Shown piece by piece: positions 1 through 5,625 of a stretch of DNA of 6,484 nucleotides. The notes below the pieces were generated by a model. The model ran no database searches. It was given only the letters and a program-made list of their open reading frames with translations, and was not told the origin of the DNA. The DNA comes from Holophagaceae bacterium UBA1801 (GTDB lineage: Bacteria; Acidobacteriota; Holophagae; Holophagales; Holophagaceae): positions 1 through 6,484 of the forward strand of contig DCFP01000192.1 in NCBI GenBank assembly GCA_002319925.1. Reading direction: 5' to 3'. Within the stretch, counting starts at the first letter, position 1; the number at the start of each line of letters is the position of its first letter. Made by a program: the position numbers and the translations under genes.

Positions 1-326
1 AGAAGCTCACGGGCATGTCCATGCGCGTGCCCACTTCCGATGTTTCCGTGGTGGACCTCACCGTGGAACTCGTCAAGGAAGCCACCTACGAACAGATCTG
101 CGCGGCCATGAAGGCGGCGAGCGAAGGCCCCATGAAGGGCGTCCTGGGCTACACCAAGGAGAAAGTGGTCTCCACCGATTTCCGCGGCGAACCCTGCACC
201 TCCGTGTTCGATGCGGAAGCGGGCATCGCGCTGGATTCCACCTTCGTGAAAGTGATCGCCTGGTACGACAACGAGTGGGGCTACTCCTGCAAGGTGTTGG
301 ACATGGTCCGCGTGATGGCCAAGTAA
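1..326 (+). CDS. gap: Glyceraldehyde-3-phosphate dehydrogenase, C-terminal part (5' end outside window)
   Basis: This is the last 107 codons of the glycolytic enzyme that oxidises glyceraldehyde 3-phosphate to 1,3-bisphosphoglycerate with NAD(P)+ and inorganic phosphate in the cytoplasm. The first complete codon is at position 3. The fragment opens with KLTGMSMRVPTSDVSVVDLT, the family's strongly conserved stretch containing the phosphate-site arginine (RVPT). It ends with WYDNEWGYSCKVLDM, the C-terminal signature whose Asn contacts the nicotinamide. The catalytic Cys and the Rossmann NAD-binding half lie to the left of the window, so cofactor preference and isoform cannot be read. The final codon is AAG before TAA, a normal C-terminus for the family. 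The gene converges on the histidine kinase gene, and a strong hairpin lies between them. The family call is secure; the gap symbol is used generically. Confidence 0.97.
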   Translation, partial: KLTGMSMRVPTSDVSVVDLTVELVKEATYEQICAAMKAASEGPMKGVLGYTKEKVVSTDFRGEPCTSVFDAEAGIALDSTFVKVIAWYDNEWGYSCKVLDMVRVMAK

Positions 327-342
327 AATATTATTGATCTCG

Positions 343-370
343 AAACGGGCCGGCGAATGCCGGCCCGTTT
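343..370. terminator. Perfect 12-bp hairpin between convergent genes, probable bidirectional terminator
   Basis: Bases 343-354 (AAACGGGCCGGC) are the exact reverse complement of 359-370, with a GAAT loop at 355-358. The stem has nine consecutive G/C-rich pairs flanked by three A:T pairs. Read on either strand, the stem therefore ends in a short U run (GUUU). The hairpin starts 16 bp after the gap stop and ends 4 bp before the histidine kinase stop, so it can serve both genes. The U tract is only three bases and sits inside the stem, so how well it terminates is inferred. Confidence 0.85.
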
Positions 371-374
371 GCGT

Positions 375-2225
375 TCAGGCTTGGGGGAGACTCAGTTTGA
401 AGACGGCTCCCTCCGATGCCGTGGCGTCGTACTCGAGGTCTCCGCCCAGGCTTCGGGCCAGATTGCGGCTCAAGGCCAATCCCAGTCCCACGCCCGGGGC
501 CGTGTGCGCGGCTTCCCGGGCGGATTTGCTGAAGGGTTGGAAGAGTCGCTTGCGGTCCTGGGCCGCGATGCCCGGGCCATGATCGCGAACACGCAGAACG
601 ATGGCTGAATGTTCCTGGAAGATTTCCAGGTGGATGGTCCTGTCCTCGGCCGGAATCGCGTACTTGCAGGCATTGTCCACAAGGTTGAACAGGATCTGCT
701 CCACCACCGAAGGATCCGTGCGGATCCGCGCGCTCTTCAGTTCCTCGCGGAGATCGATCACGAACGCCATGCCCGCCTGCACGGCGCGTTGCCGCAGGCG
801 TTCCTGATGGCGCTCAAGGAGTTCGTCCAGCGGCAGGACCTCGAGGTTGGCCCGGGCCCGCCTCGATTCGAGTCTCGAATAGGCGAGGACATTCTTCACC
901 AGGTGATCGAGCCGATCGGCCTCGGCCATGAGCGTGGCCAGGAAGGAGCGCCGATCCTGCTCGTCCGGAACCATGTCGGACGCCAGCATCTCGGTGTAGA
1001 GGCGGAAGGTCGTGAGAGGTGTCCGCAATTCGTGGGTGACCGCGGAAACGAAGGCACCGCGCCGTTCGCTCAGCTGCAGCGCGCGGTGCAGAACCAGGGC
1101 GCCAGAAAGGCTCGCGATGAACGCGCAACCCCACGCCAGCAGCAGCGACAAACGGATGGGAGAGAAGGTGGAAGTGTGGATGCCACTGGGGACGGGGCCC
1201 GTCACCAAGCGCACCGGCAAGGCTGCCATCAATCTCCCCTCCTCTGAATGGCCCCCGGAAGAAGCCGCGAATTCAGCGGCGGGGAGGAGATCCGAGATCG
1301 TCCCTTTCAGCCAGGCCTGGATCGCAGGCCAGTCGAGCCAACAACCTTGCAGATAGTCCTGGCTCCCCACGCTCACACGCCGCGCAAGCACGAGGTTCGA
1401 TCCGAACCAGAGGGGTTTGATGGGCCCTTCTCGGACTTCCGGTGATACACCGACTTGCTGAGTCCATGACTGGCTCCTCGGCCTGTTGCGGGTCTCCGCA
1501 GTCTGCAAAACCTCCCCGGTTCCCAGTGTGGAATAACCATAGACTTCCTGGCTCTTGGGCGAGAGGTTCACGGAGGAAGCCTGTTTCGTTCGCGCCAGGA
1601 ACTCCTGAGCGTTCATGGACGATTGCGGGTCACCACTGAGGGCGACTTTCTGTTTGATTTCTTTCGGAGCCAGGTCCAGTGGGACGGACACCTCGGCAAT
1701 CTGATCGCTCTTCTCCAATTGATCCCTTAGGACCTTCGGCACGAGGAACCGGGTCAATTCCTCGAGCCGGACAGAGGCGATTCGTATCTGCCCCGGTTTC
1801 ACTTGGGCTTGCACCGCCGGAGGAAGGGGATCCCTTCGCGGTACCTGGGGCGAAGAGAATCGATCCTTGGCGTCGATCTGGAAATGCAGCAGAACGTAAG
1901 GGTTCTCCGTGAACAACAAGGGCGAAGGGATCAGGGACGCCTCGGATCCCGCGCCTTCGTTCATCCGCGCGTAGCTGCGGCCCGCGGGATAGAACGCGTT
2001 GAACTGGAAGTAGGGACGGCCGCTTTCCTGCACCACCAGCGGAGCCAGCGCCGAATCCATCCGCCAGAGAGCAAGGCGCACCTTCTCCTCCACCGCCGCC
2101 TTTCTGCGCGCCTGAAGTTCCGACCTCTCCATGCGCAGGGTGGATAGCGTGACCGCCACGAGCGCGGCAAACCCCAGCAGGATGCACAGGGAGAAAAGGA
2201 TCCAGGTCCGCGCGGAGCGATTCAT
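375..2225 (-). CDS. Membrane sensor histidine kinase with large extracytoplasmic domain, no HAMP
   Basis: This 616-residue protein is the kinase partner of the response regulator just upstream. It should autophosphorylate on His and pass the phosphate to that regulator. Residues about 8-29 are a hydrophobic segment after MNRSART, and about 357-380 are a second one, leaving roughly 325 residues outside the membrane. The HisKA H-box is AVTHELRTPL with His398. The ATPase domain shows the N-box NLVDNACKYA (514-523), G1 box DHGPGI (548-553), F-box FQPF (562-565) and G2 box GVGLGLAL (578-584), so all catalytic motifs are present. Only about 17 residues separate the second membrane segment from the H-box, so there is no HAMP domain. 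I recognise no known family in the sensor region. The start codon overlaps the regulator stop (ATGA) and no clear Shine-Dalgarno precedes it, which points to translational coupling. Confidence 0.95.
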   Translation of the reverse strand: MNRSARTWILFSLCILLGFAALVAVTLSTLRMERSELQARRKAAVEEKVRLALWRMDSALAPLVVQESGRPYFQFNAFYPAGRSYARMNEGAGSEASLIPSPLLFTENPYVLLHFQIDAKDRFSSPQVPRRDPLPPAVQAQVKPGQIRIASVRLEELTRFLVPKVLRDQLEKSDQIAEVSVPLDLAPKEIKQKVALSGDPQSSMNAQEFLARTKQASSVNLSPKSQEVYGYSTLGTGEVLQTAETRNRPRSQSWTQQVGVSPEVREGPIKPLWFGSNLVLARRVSVGSQDYLQGCWLDWPAIQAWLKGTISDLLPAAEFAASSGGHSEEGRLMAALPVRLVTGPVPSGIHTSTFSPIRLSLLLAWGCAFIASLSGALVLHRALQLSERRGAFVSAVTHELRTPLTTFRLYTEMLASDMVPDEQDRRSFLATLMAEADRLDHLVKNVLAYSRLESRRARANLEVLPLDELLERHQERLRQRAVQAGMAFVIDLREELKSARIRTDPSVVEQILFNLVDNACKYAIPAEDRTIHLEIFQEHSAIVLRVRDHGPGIAAQDRKRLFQPFSKSAREAAHTAPGVGLGLALSRNLARSLGGDLEYDATASEGAVFKLSLPQA

Positions 2226-2926
2226 GGCGCGTTGAACTGGTAGCCCCGGCCACGCAAGGTCAGGATGATCCTGGGCTGCTGAGGATCATCCCTCAACTTC
2301 TCCCTCAATCGCGCGATGTGCATGTCCACCGTGCGCGTTTCCAGAGCATCGGGATTCATGCGCCACACCCGCGCGAGGATCTCATCCCGGGTCACGGCCC
2401 GGTCGGCGTTGCCGATGAGGTACGACAGAAGTTCCGTCTCGCGCTCGGAAAGGTGTCCCGTTTCCCCGTCATCGAAACGCAATTCACGATTGCCCAGATC
2501 GAGGTTGCAGCCACGCAGGGCCACGATCCGGTTCCCCGCGGGACGCTCCGGCGAGCGCCGCAGCACCGATTCAATGCGCGCCATCAGCTCCTTCACGCTG
2601 AAGGGTTTGACGACATAGTCATCGGCGCCCAGCTTCAACCCCTGCACGCGATCATCTTCATCTCCCCGGGCCGTGAGGATGATCACGGGCACGCGGGTCG
2701 ACTGGGCGCGCACTCGCCTCAGGATCTCCAACCCATCGTGCCCCGGCAGCACCAGATCCAGAAGCAGCAAGTCGTATTCGGATTCCAGCGCCTGCTGCAA
2801 TCCCTGCGTGCCATCCGGCGCTTCCATCGTCGCGTAGCCATTGAACCGGAGCGTGTGAAGCACGCCCCGGCGGATGGCGGGATCGTCCTCGATGACCAGG
2901 ATCTGCTGTTGCTTCGTGGGAGACAT
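2222..2926 (-). CDS. OmpR/PhoB-family response regulator (receiver plus winged-helix DNA-binding domain)
   Basis: This 234-residue protein has the standard OmpR-family length and layout. The receiver (about 9-123) carries the acidic pocket Glu13-Asp14-Asp15, the phosphoacceptor Asp57 in LLLLDLVLPG, Thr85 in ILTAR and Lys107 in VVKPFS, so phosphorylation chemistry should be intact. The C-terminal winged helix (about 137-232) shows LSERETELLSYL and the recognition-helix region RTVDMHIARLREKL (198-211), ending in GRGYQF. It should act in the cytoplasm as a DNA-binding dimer, controlled by the kinase encoded next to it. The gene starts 12 bp after the stop of the SIMPL gene, in the same frame, with no good Shine-Dalgarno before its ATG, so translation probably depends on read-on from upstream. 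It resembles PhoB, PhoP and their relatives generally; the sequence alone does not justify a specific name. Confidence 0.96.
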   Translation of the reverse strand: MSPTKQQQILVIEDDPAIRRGVLHTLRFNGYATMEAPDGTQGLQQALESEYDLLLLDLVLPGHDGLEILRRVRAQSTRVPVIILTARGDEDDRVQGLKLGADDYVVKPFSVKELMARIESVLRRSPERPAGNRIVALRGCNLDLGNRELRFDDGETGHLSERETELLSYLIGNADRAVTRDEILARVWRMNPDALETRTVDMHIARLREKLRDDPQQPRIILTLRGRGYQFNAP

Positions 2927-2938
2927 GGTGGGTACGGA

Positions 2939-3673
2939 TCACTCGAGATCGAAGGTGATGGTGACGTTCGCTTGAACGCTGATGGTGCCGGGAGCCAATA
3001 GCCCATTTTGGCTTGAATCGGAATCACCGGAATATCCAAAGCTGTAATTTGAAACATTTCGAGTCCCGAGTCTCGACAGGGTCACGGCCTCACCGTTGCC
3101 GGCTCCTTCTTGAATCACTCTCGGTTTTCCGAGCTTCAGCGCGAACTGGCTCGATAGAGCCACAGCTTTCCTGCGAGCTGCCTCCGCAGCCAAGGTCCGG
3201 GCTTCAGCTCGGCGTTGTTCTAGCTCGCTAGTCTGGAACTCAATATCCTCGATCGTATTCATTCCCGCTTGTAGCGCCTCGGTTAACAGGGAATCGAACC
3301 CGGAAAGATTCCGTAACGTGACCTGAATGACGGCCTGCTGAACATACCCGATAAACGCGCGCTGACCTGGCGCGCCGCGATACTCGGGTCGTAGATTCAA
3401 GTAGCTGGTGAGGACATCCTTGTCCTCGACGCCGCGGCCGCGAATGATCGCCAGCAGTTTCCGGACACGCTCACTATTGTTGCGTTTGACCGCTGCGAGA
3501 TCTCTGTGATGTGTTTCAACGCCTAAGCAAATCACCACCTCGTCGGGCACTACCTTCACCTCGGCTTCCCCGGAAACGGTGATGATTCTTGGCGGTGCAC
3601 CATCGCTGGCCATCAATGCCGTTCTCGGCGTCAGTGAGACCATCATGATCGCGAACCAAACCATCTTCTTCAT
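2939..3673 (-). CDS. Exported SIMPL-domain (DUF541) protein
   Basis: This 244-residue protein belongs to the SIMPL/DUF541 family, whose members include BP26 of Brucella and E. coli YggE, exported proteins linked in some species to oxidative stress tolerance. The biochemical role is not settled. Residues 1-22 (MKKMVWFAIMMVSLTPRTAL...) form a Sec-type signal peptide. The domain begins with ITVSGEAEVKVVPDEVVICLGVET (31-54), runs through a helical part (about 145-180) and closes with PGTISVQANVTITFDL (228-243), the typical final strand. A start 14 codons further upstream at 3715 is open, but I chose 3673 because AAGGA lies 6 nt before it and the signal peptide then starts properly with MKK. Base composition is clearly lower in GC than the neighbouring genes. 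It lies 48 bp after the ARPP-1 gene and 12 bp before the regulator gene, so it probably belongs to the same operon. Confidence 0.9.
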   Translation of the reverse strand: MKKMVWFAIMMVSLTPRTALMASDGAPPRIITVSGEAEVKVVPDEVVICLGVETHHRDLAAVKRNNSERVRKLLAIIRGRGVEDKDVLTSYLNLRPEYRGAPGQRAFIGYVQQAVIQVTLRNLSGFDSLLTEALQAGMNTIEDIEFQTSELEQRRAEARTLAAEAARRKAVALSSQFALKLGKPRVIQEGAGNGEAVTLSRLGTRNVSNYSFGYSGDSDSSQNGLLAPGTISVQANVTITFDLE

Positions 3674-3679
3674 GGAAAT

Positions 3680-3684
3680 TCCTT
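3680..3684 (-). promoter_or_regulatory. Ribosome binding site that decides the SIMPL start
   Basis: On the minus strand AAGGA is followed by ATTTCC and then the ATG at 3673, a good spacing of 6 nt. The alternative ATG at 3715 would lie only 6 bp after the previous gene's stop and would put a charged, non-signal extension before the hydrophobic leader. Confidence 0.7.
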
Positions 3685-3721
3685 TCAAGCCGGACTTCAG
3701 GAAACTGCTGAGCACTCGGAA

Positions 3722-4762
3722 TTAGGGGAGAAGGATGTTCTGCTGAGACGGTACGCTTTCTGGATGTTCGTTTGGCCCGACCGGGAACAGATCCAGATGC
3801 ACCGGCACATTCAGGCTGATCCCAGATCCCTTGAGCTGCTTGGCGTTCATGTCGATCTGCCGTCCGATGCCGGGAGAATTTTTCAACTCCACAGGACTTG
3901 TCGAGGCGATCTTCAGCAGCTCCTCCGGAGAATTGATCACCGCGGGAAGCGTCTCGCCTTCGCGCCTCGCCGCTTCCGCGATGTAGGAATCCAGCAGTTT
4001 CGGCCAAAGGCGATCGAATATCTTCTGGTCCGCGAAAAGATCGGCGCCCATCACCCGGCCATTCACGAGCACGACCACGCCGTTGGCCTTGGGCTGCTTG
4101 GATGGAAGATCCTTCAACGCCTCCAGGTACTTGGCTCGGGACTTCATGAACTGTCCTGTCTTGTAGGTGGCCGACAGCGTGCCGGAGGTCGCGCGAGCCT
4201 GCAATTTCCCGTTGTTCTTGGAGACCTCGGACCAGACGCTCATCTGGCTTTGATCCACCTTTGCTTTGTTCCTCACGGAAAGCGGCGCACTCACTTTCTC
4301 TGAGTAGAACTGCGCACTCGTCTGCGTCCATCGTCCGTGCTCGACACAGAACGCAGCCACGGGAATGGGCTTGCTCTTGGGCGGAAGCAGCACGTCCTGC
4401 TGGAGGATCCGGTCCTGTTTCGATCCCGCCAGGATCTCTCCCGCCATGATGAAAACCGGCTGCTGTGACTTGTTCTGCAGCAGCAGGGTGTTCACCGTTC
4501 CCTCCGATCCGGTCTCCTTGATCACGAGCTGTCCCGTGGGCATGAGTTCGTCCATGGTTGCGATGGTTTGCGTCTTCCCGGGGGCCGGATTGGCTTGCAC
4601 CGCCACCAGACTCAAATTCCCTTGGCTGTACTTCGCGAGCACCTGGCACCGGGAAAGGTAGTCGGATATGTCCTTCGGACTGCTCGCCTGGGCGTGCAAT
4701 CCTCCCAGTGGCAACAGTGCCGCGAATGTGCAAACGAGCCGGGATGCGATTACTTCCCTCAT
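3722..4762 (-). CDS. Exported ARPP-1 (DUF6569-like) domain protein
   Basis: This 346-residue protein matches, from memory, the ARPP-1 domain family (ARG and Rhodanese-Phosphatase-superfamily-associated Protein), which has no firmly established biochemical function. The signature is GEILAGSKQDRILQQDVLLPPKS with the following FCVEHGRW (residues 138-145): a Gly-Glu start, a Lys-Gln-Asp-Arg core and a Cys-x-Glu-His-Gly-Arg-Trp block that looks like a conserved pocket. A second conserved-looking stretch is NGVVVLVNGRVMGADLF with the helix after it (about 227-264). Residues 1-26 (MREVIASRLVCTF...LHAQA) are a Sec-type signal peptide, with likely cleavage after AQA, so the protein acts outside the cytoplasm. 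The frame is open to an ATG at 4843, but I chose 4762 because GGAGG lies 5 nt before it and the signal peptide starts there. It is the first gene of the minus-strand operon. Exact function is unknown; the domain call is fairly sure. Confidence 0.82.
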   Translation of the reverse strand: MREVIASRLVCTFAALLPLGGLHAQASSPKDISDYLSRCQVLAKYSQGNLSLVAVQANPAPGKTQTIATMDELMPTGQLVIKETGSEGTVNTLLLQNKSQQPVFIMAGEILAGSKQDRILQQDVLLPPKSKPIPVAAFCVEHGRWTQTSAQFYSEKVSAPLSVRNKAKVDQSQMSVWSEVSKNNGKLQARATSGTLSATYKTGQFMKSRAKYLEALKDLPSKQPKANGVVVLVNGRVMGADLFADQKIFDRLWPKLLDSYIAEAARREGETLPAVINSPEELLKIASTSPVELKNSPGIGRQIDMNAKQLKGSGISLNVPVHLDLFPVGPNEHPESVPSQQNILLP

Positions 4763-4767
4763 GGAGA

Positions 4768-4772
4768 CCTCC
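4768..4772 (-). promoter_or_regulatory. Strong ribosome binding site that decides the ARPP-1 start
   Basis: On the minus strand a consensus GGAGG is followed by TCTCC and then the ATG at 4762. This 5-nt spacing, plus the signal peptide that begins at this ATG, outweighs the upstream in-frame ATG at 4843, which would add 27 residues with no export character. Confidence 0.8.
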
Positions 4773-4824
4773 AGTGGGCGCGCTGCTCCGCATTCTTCGA
4801 AGGAAGACGACCGTAATGGGAGTG

Positions 4825-4850
4825 ATGCTTGCCGTGTCTGCATGAAGCAT
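4825..4850. repeat. Short inverted repeat over the presumed operon start
   Basis: ATGCTT (4825-4830) and AAGCAT (4845-4850) are exact reverse complements, 20 bp apart centre to centre, about two helical turns. The right arm overlaps the candidate minus-strand -10 box. It could be an operator or a leader hairpin, but arms of 6 bp can also arise by chance. Confidence 0.25.
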
Positions 4851-4851
4851 A
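4846..4851 (-). promoter_or_regulatory. Candidate -10 box of the four-gene minus-strand operon
   Basis: On the minus strand this reads TATGCT, four of six matches to TATAAT. Transcription would begin near 4839, giving a leader of about 77 nt before the ARPP-1 start at 4762 and excluding the upstream ATG at 4843. No good -35 box stands at 16-18 bp. Instead the downstream half of the direct repeat at 4871-4877 overlaps that region, as in promoters that need an activator. Confidence 0.3.
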
Positions 4852-4870
4852 GGCCCGGCGCTTCGCCCGC

Positions 4871-4888
4871 ACTGTAAAAGGAATGTAA
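4871..4888. promoter_or_regulatory. 11-bp-phased direct repeat, candidate response-regulator box
   Basis: The plus strand reads ACTGTAA, AAGG, AATGTAA; the minus strand reads TTACATT, CCTT, TTACAGT. Two heptamers with six of seven identical bases, separated by 4 bp and so repeating every 11 bp, match the architecture that PhoB/OmpR-family dimers recognise in general. The repeat lies 109 bp upstream of the ARPP-1 start and just upstream of the candidate -10, so autoregulation by the encoded regulator is a fair inference. No third copy in phase is visible. Confidence 0.45.
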
Positions 4889-4905
4889 CGAGTGGCATCG
4901 GATGG

Positions 4906-4928
4906 CGCTCGATCAGCCGATAGCGAGC
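4906..4928. repeat. Imperfect inverted repeat in the divergent region
   Basis: GCTCG (4907-4911) and CGAGC (4924-4928) are complementary. ATC (4912-4914) also pairs with GAT (4919-4921) around an AGCC loop, leaving a 2-nt bulge; CGCT/AGCG gives an alternative pairing. It lies mid-way between the two divergent genes and has no T run, so an operator is more plausible than a terminator. Support is weak. Confidence 0.2.
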
Positions 4929-4968
4929 CCCGAGCCCATCAGTAAAAAAAGGAAATGGTTCGATTAAA

Positions 4969-4981
4969 AGCGCTGCGCGCT
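4969..4981. repeat. Small inverted repeat upstream of the XRE-cupin promoter, possible operator
   Basis: AGCGC (4969-4973) and GCGCT (4977-4981) are exact reverse complements around TGC. The element ends 25 bp before the candidate -10 of the XRE-cupin gene, where an autoregulating XRE repressor could bind. The arms are only 5 bp and rich in GC, so chance is a real alternative. Confidence 0.25.
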
Positions 4982-5006
4982 GGGCAAGCCGCGAGCGAAG
5001 GCCGCC

Positions 5007-5012
5007 TACAAT
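5007..5012 (+). promoter_or_regulatory. Candidate -10 box of the XRE-cupin / acyl-CoA synthetase operon
   Basis: TACAAT matches five of six bases of the TATAAT consensus. Transcription would start near 5019, giving an 18-nt leader before the chosen ATG at 5037. The -35 side is poor: TGGGCA (4981-4986) matches four of six but sits 20 bp away, longer than ideal. An activator or an atypical promoter is possible. Confidence 0.4.
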
Positions 5013-5027
5013 CACTGCATGCACGGC

Positions 5028-5031
5028 GAGG
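5028..5031 (+). promoter_or_regulatory. Ribosome binding site that decides the XRE-cupin start
   Basis: GAGG (within GGCGAGG, 5025-5031) stands 5 nt before the ATG at 5037. The in-frame ATG at 5019 has no purine-rich site at usable distance and coincides with the predicted transcription start. Confidence 0.6.
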
Positions 5032-5036
5032 TCAGC

Positions 5037-5612
5037 ATGATCGGAACCACCAGTGTCGGAGAAAAGCTCATCCAGATCCGCGAGAGCCGCAATCTGAGCC
5101 AGGCCCAGCTCGCGGAGCGCAGCGAGCTGCCCGAGGACTTGATCAAGCAGATCGAAAGCGGCGACTTCATCCCTTCGCTCACGCCCCTCATCAAGATCGG
5201 ACGCGCTCTGGGCGTGAGGCTCGGGACCTTCCTGGATGACGTGGAGAATCTCGGTCCCATCGTGAATCGCAAGGGACAGCTCGCCAAGGCAGTGCGCTTC
5301 GCGGGCAAGTCGAAGGCGTCCTCGGGCGAACTGGACTTCCATGCCCTGGCCCAGAACAAGAGCGGACGGCACATGGAGCCCTTCCTCATCGACATCCTGC
5401 CTGCCACGGACAAGGACTACCCCCTTTCCACGCACGAAGGCGAGGAGTTCATGTACGTCCTCAGCGGCCAGATCGAGATCTTTTACGGCAAGGACCGCTA
5501 CCAGCTGGAGGAGGGCGACAGCATCTACCTGGACTCCATCGTGCCGCACCATGTGCACGCCTTCGGTGACGCAGCCGCCCGGATCCTGGCGGTGGTCTAC
5601 GCACCTTTCTGA
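5037..5612 (+). CDS. XRE-family regulator with C-terminal cupin domain
   Basis: This 191-residue cytoplasmic regulator joins a helix-turn-helix of the Cro/C1 type to a ligand- or metal-binding cupin barrel. The HTH (about 9-63) shows LIQIRESRNLSQAQLAERSELPEDLIKQIESGDFIPSL, with the usual SQAQLAE helix and the ESGDFIPSL turn. The cupin_2 domain (about 118-187) shows THEGEEFMYVLSGQIEIFY and LEEGDSIYLDSIVPHHVHAF. His133, Glu137 and His171/172/174 are candidate metal ligands in the two cupin motifs. The known family regulates small-molecule metabolism, often in the operon it belongs to. Here the next gene, 13 bp downstream, encodes an acyl-CoA synthetase, so an acid or acyl-CoA ligand is a natural inference. 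I chose the ATG at 5037 over 5019 on the ribosome binding site. Confidence 0.9.
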   Translation: MIGTTSVGEKLIQIRESRNLSQAQLAERSELPEDLIKQIESGDFIPSLTPLIKIGRALGVRLGTFLDDVENLGPIVNRKGQLAKAVRFAGKSKASSGELDFHALAQNKSGRHMEPFLIDILPATDKDYPLSTHEGEEFMYVLSGQIEIFYGKDRYQLEEGDSIYLDSIVPHHVHAFGDAAARILAVVYAPF

Positions 5613-5625
5613 TCGGGGACCAGGC

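Noticed and set aside
614..630. Perfect inverted repeat CCTGGAA-GAT-TTCCAGG inside the kinase gene
   Set aside because: It falls in the conserved ATPase domain where codons for LEIFQEH account for it. Seven-base arms are expected by chance at this scale, and there is no T run or promoter nearby.
712..728. Two GGATCCG copies 10 bp apart in the kinase gene
   Set aside because: They fall on the codons for RIRTDPS, two Arg-rich steps using similar codons. Nothing suggests a binding site.
609..1247. A 212-codon plus-strand open frame opposite the histidine kinase
   Set aside because: It lies across the conserved H-box and ATP-binding regions of the kinase and carries no recognisable domain of its own.
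2318..3001. A 227-codon plus-strand open frame opposite the response regulator
   Set aside because: It mirrors the regulator codons and shows no motif, while the minus-strand frame has all receiver and winged-helix residues.
4943..4975. On the minus strand, a 5-bp hairpin followed by T runs, resembling a terminator
   Set aside because: No minus-strand gene lies upstream of it to be terminated, and the stem is very short. The A run on the plus strand is more likely just AT-rich promoter-proximal DNA.
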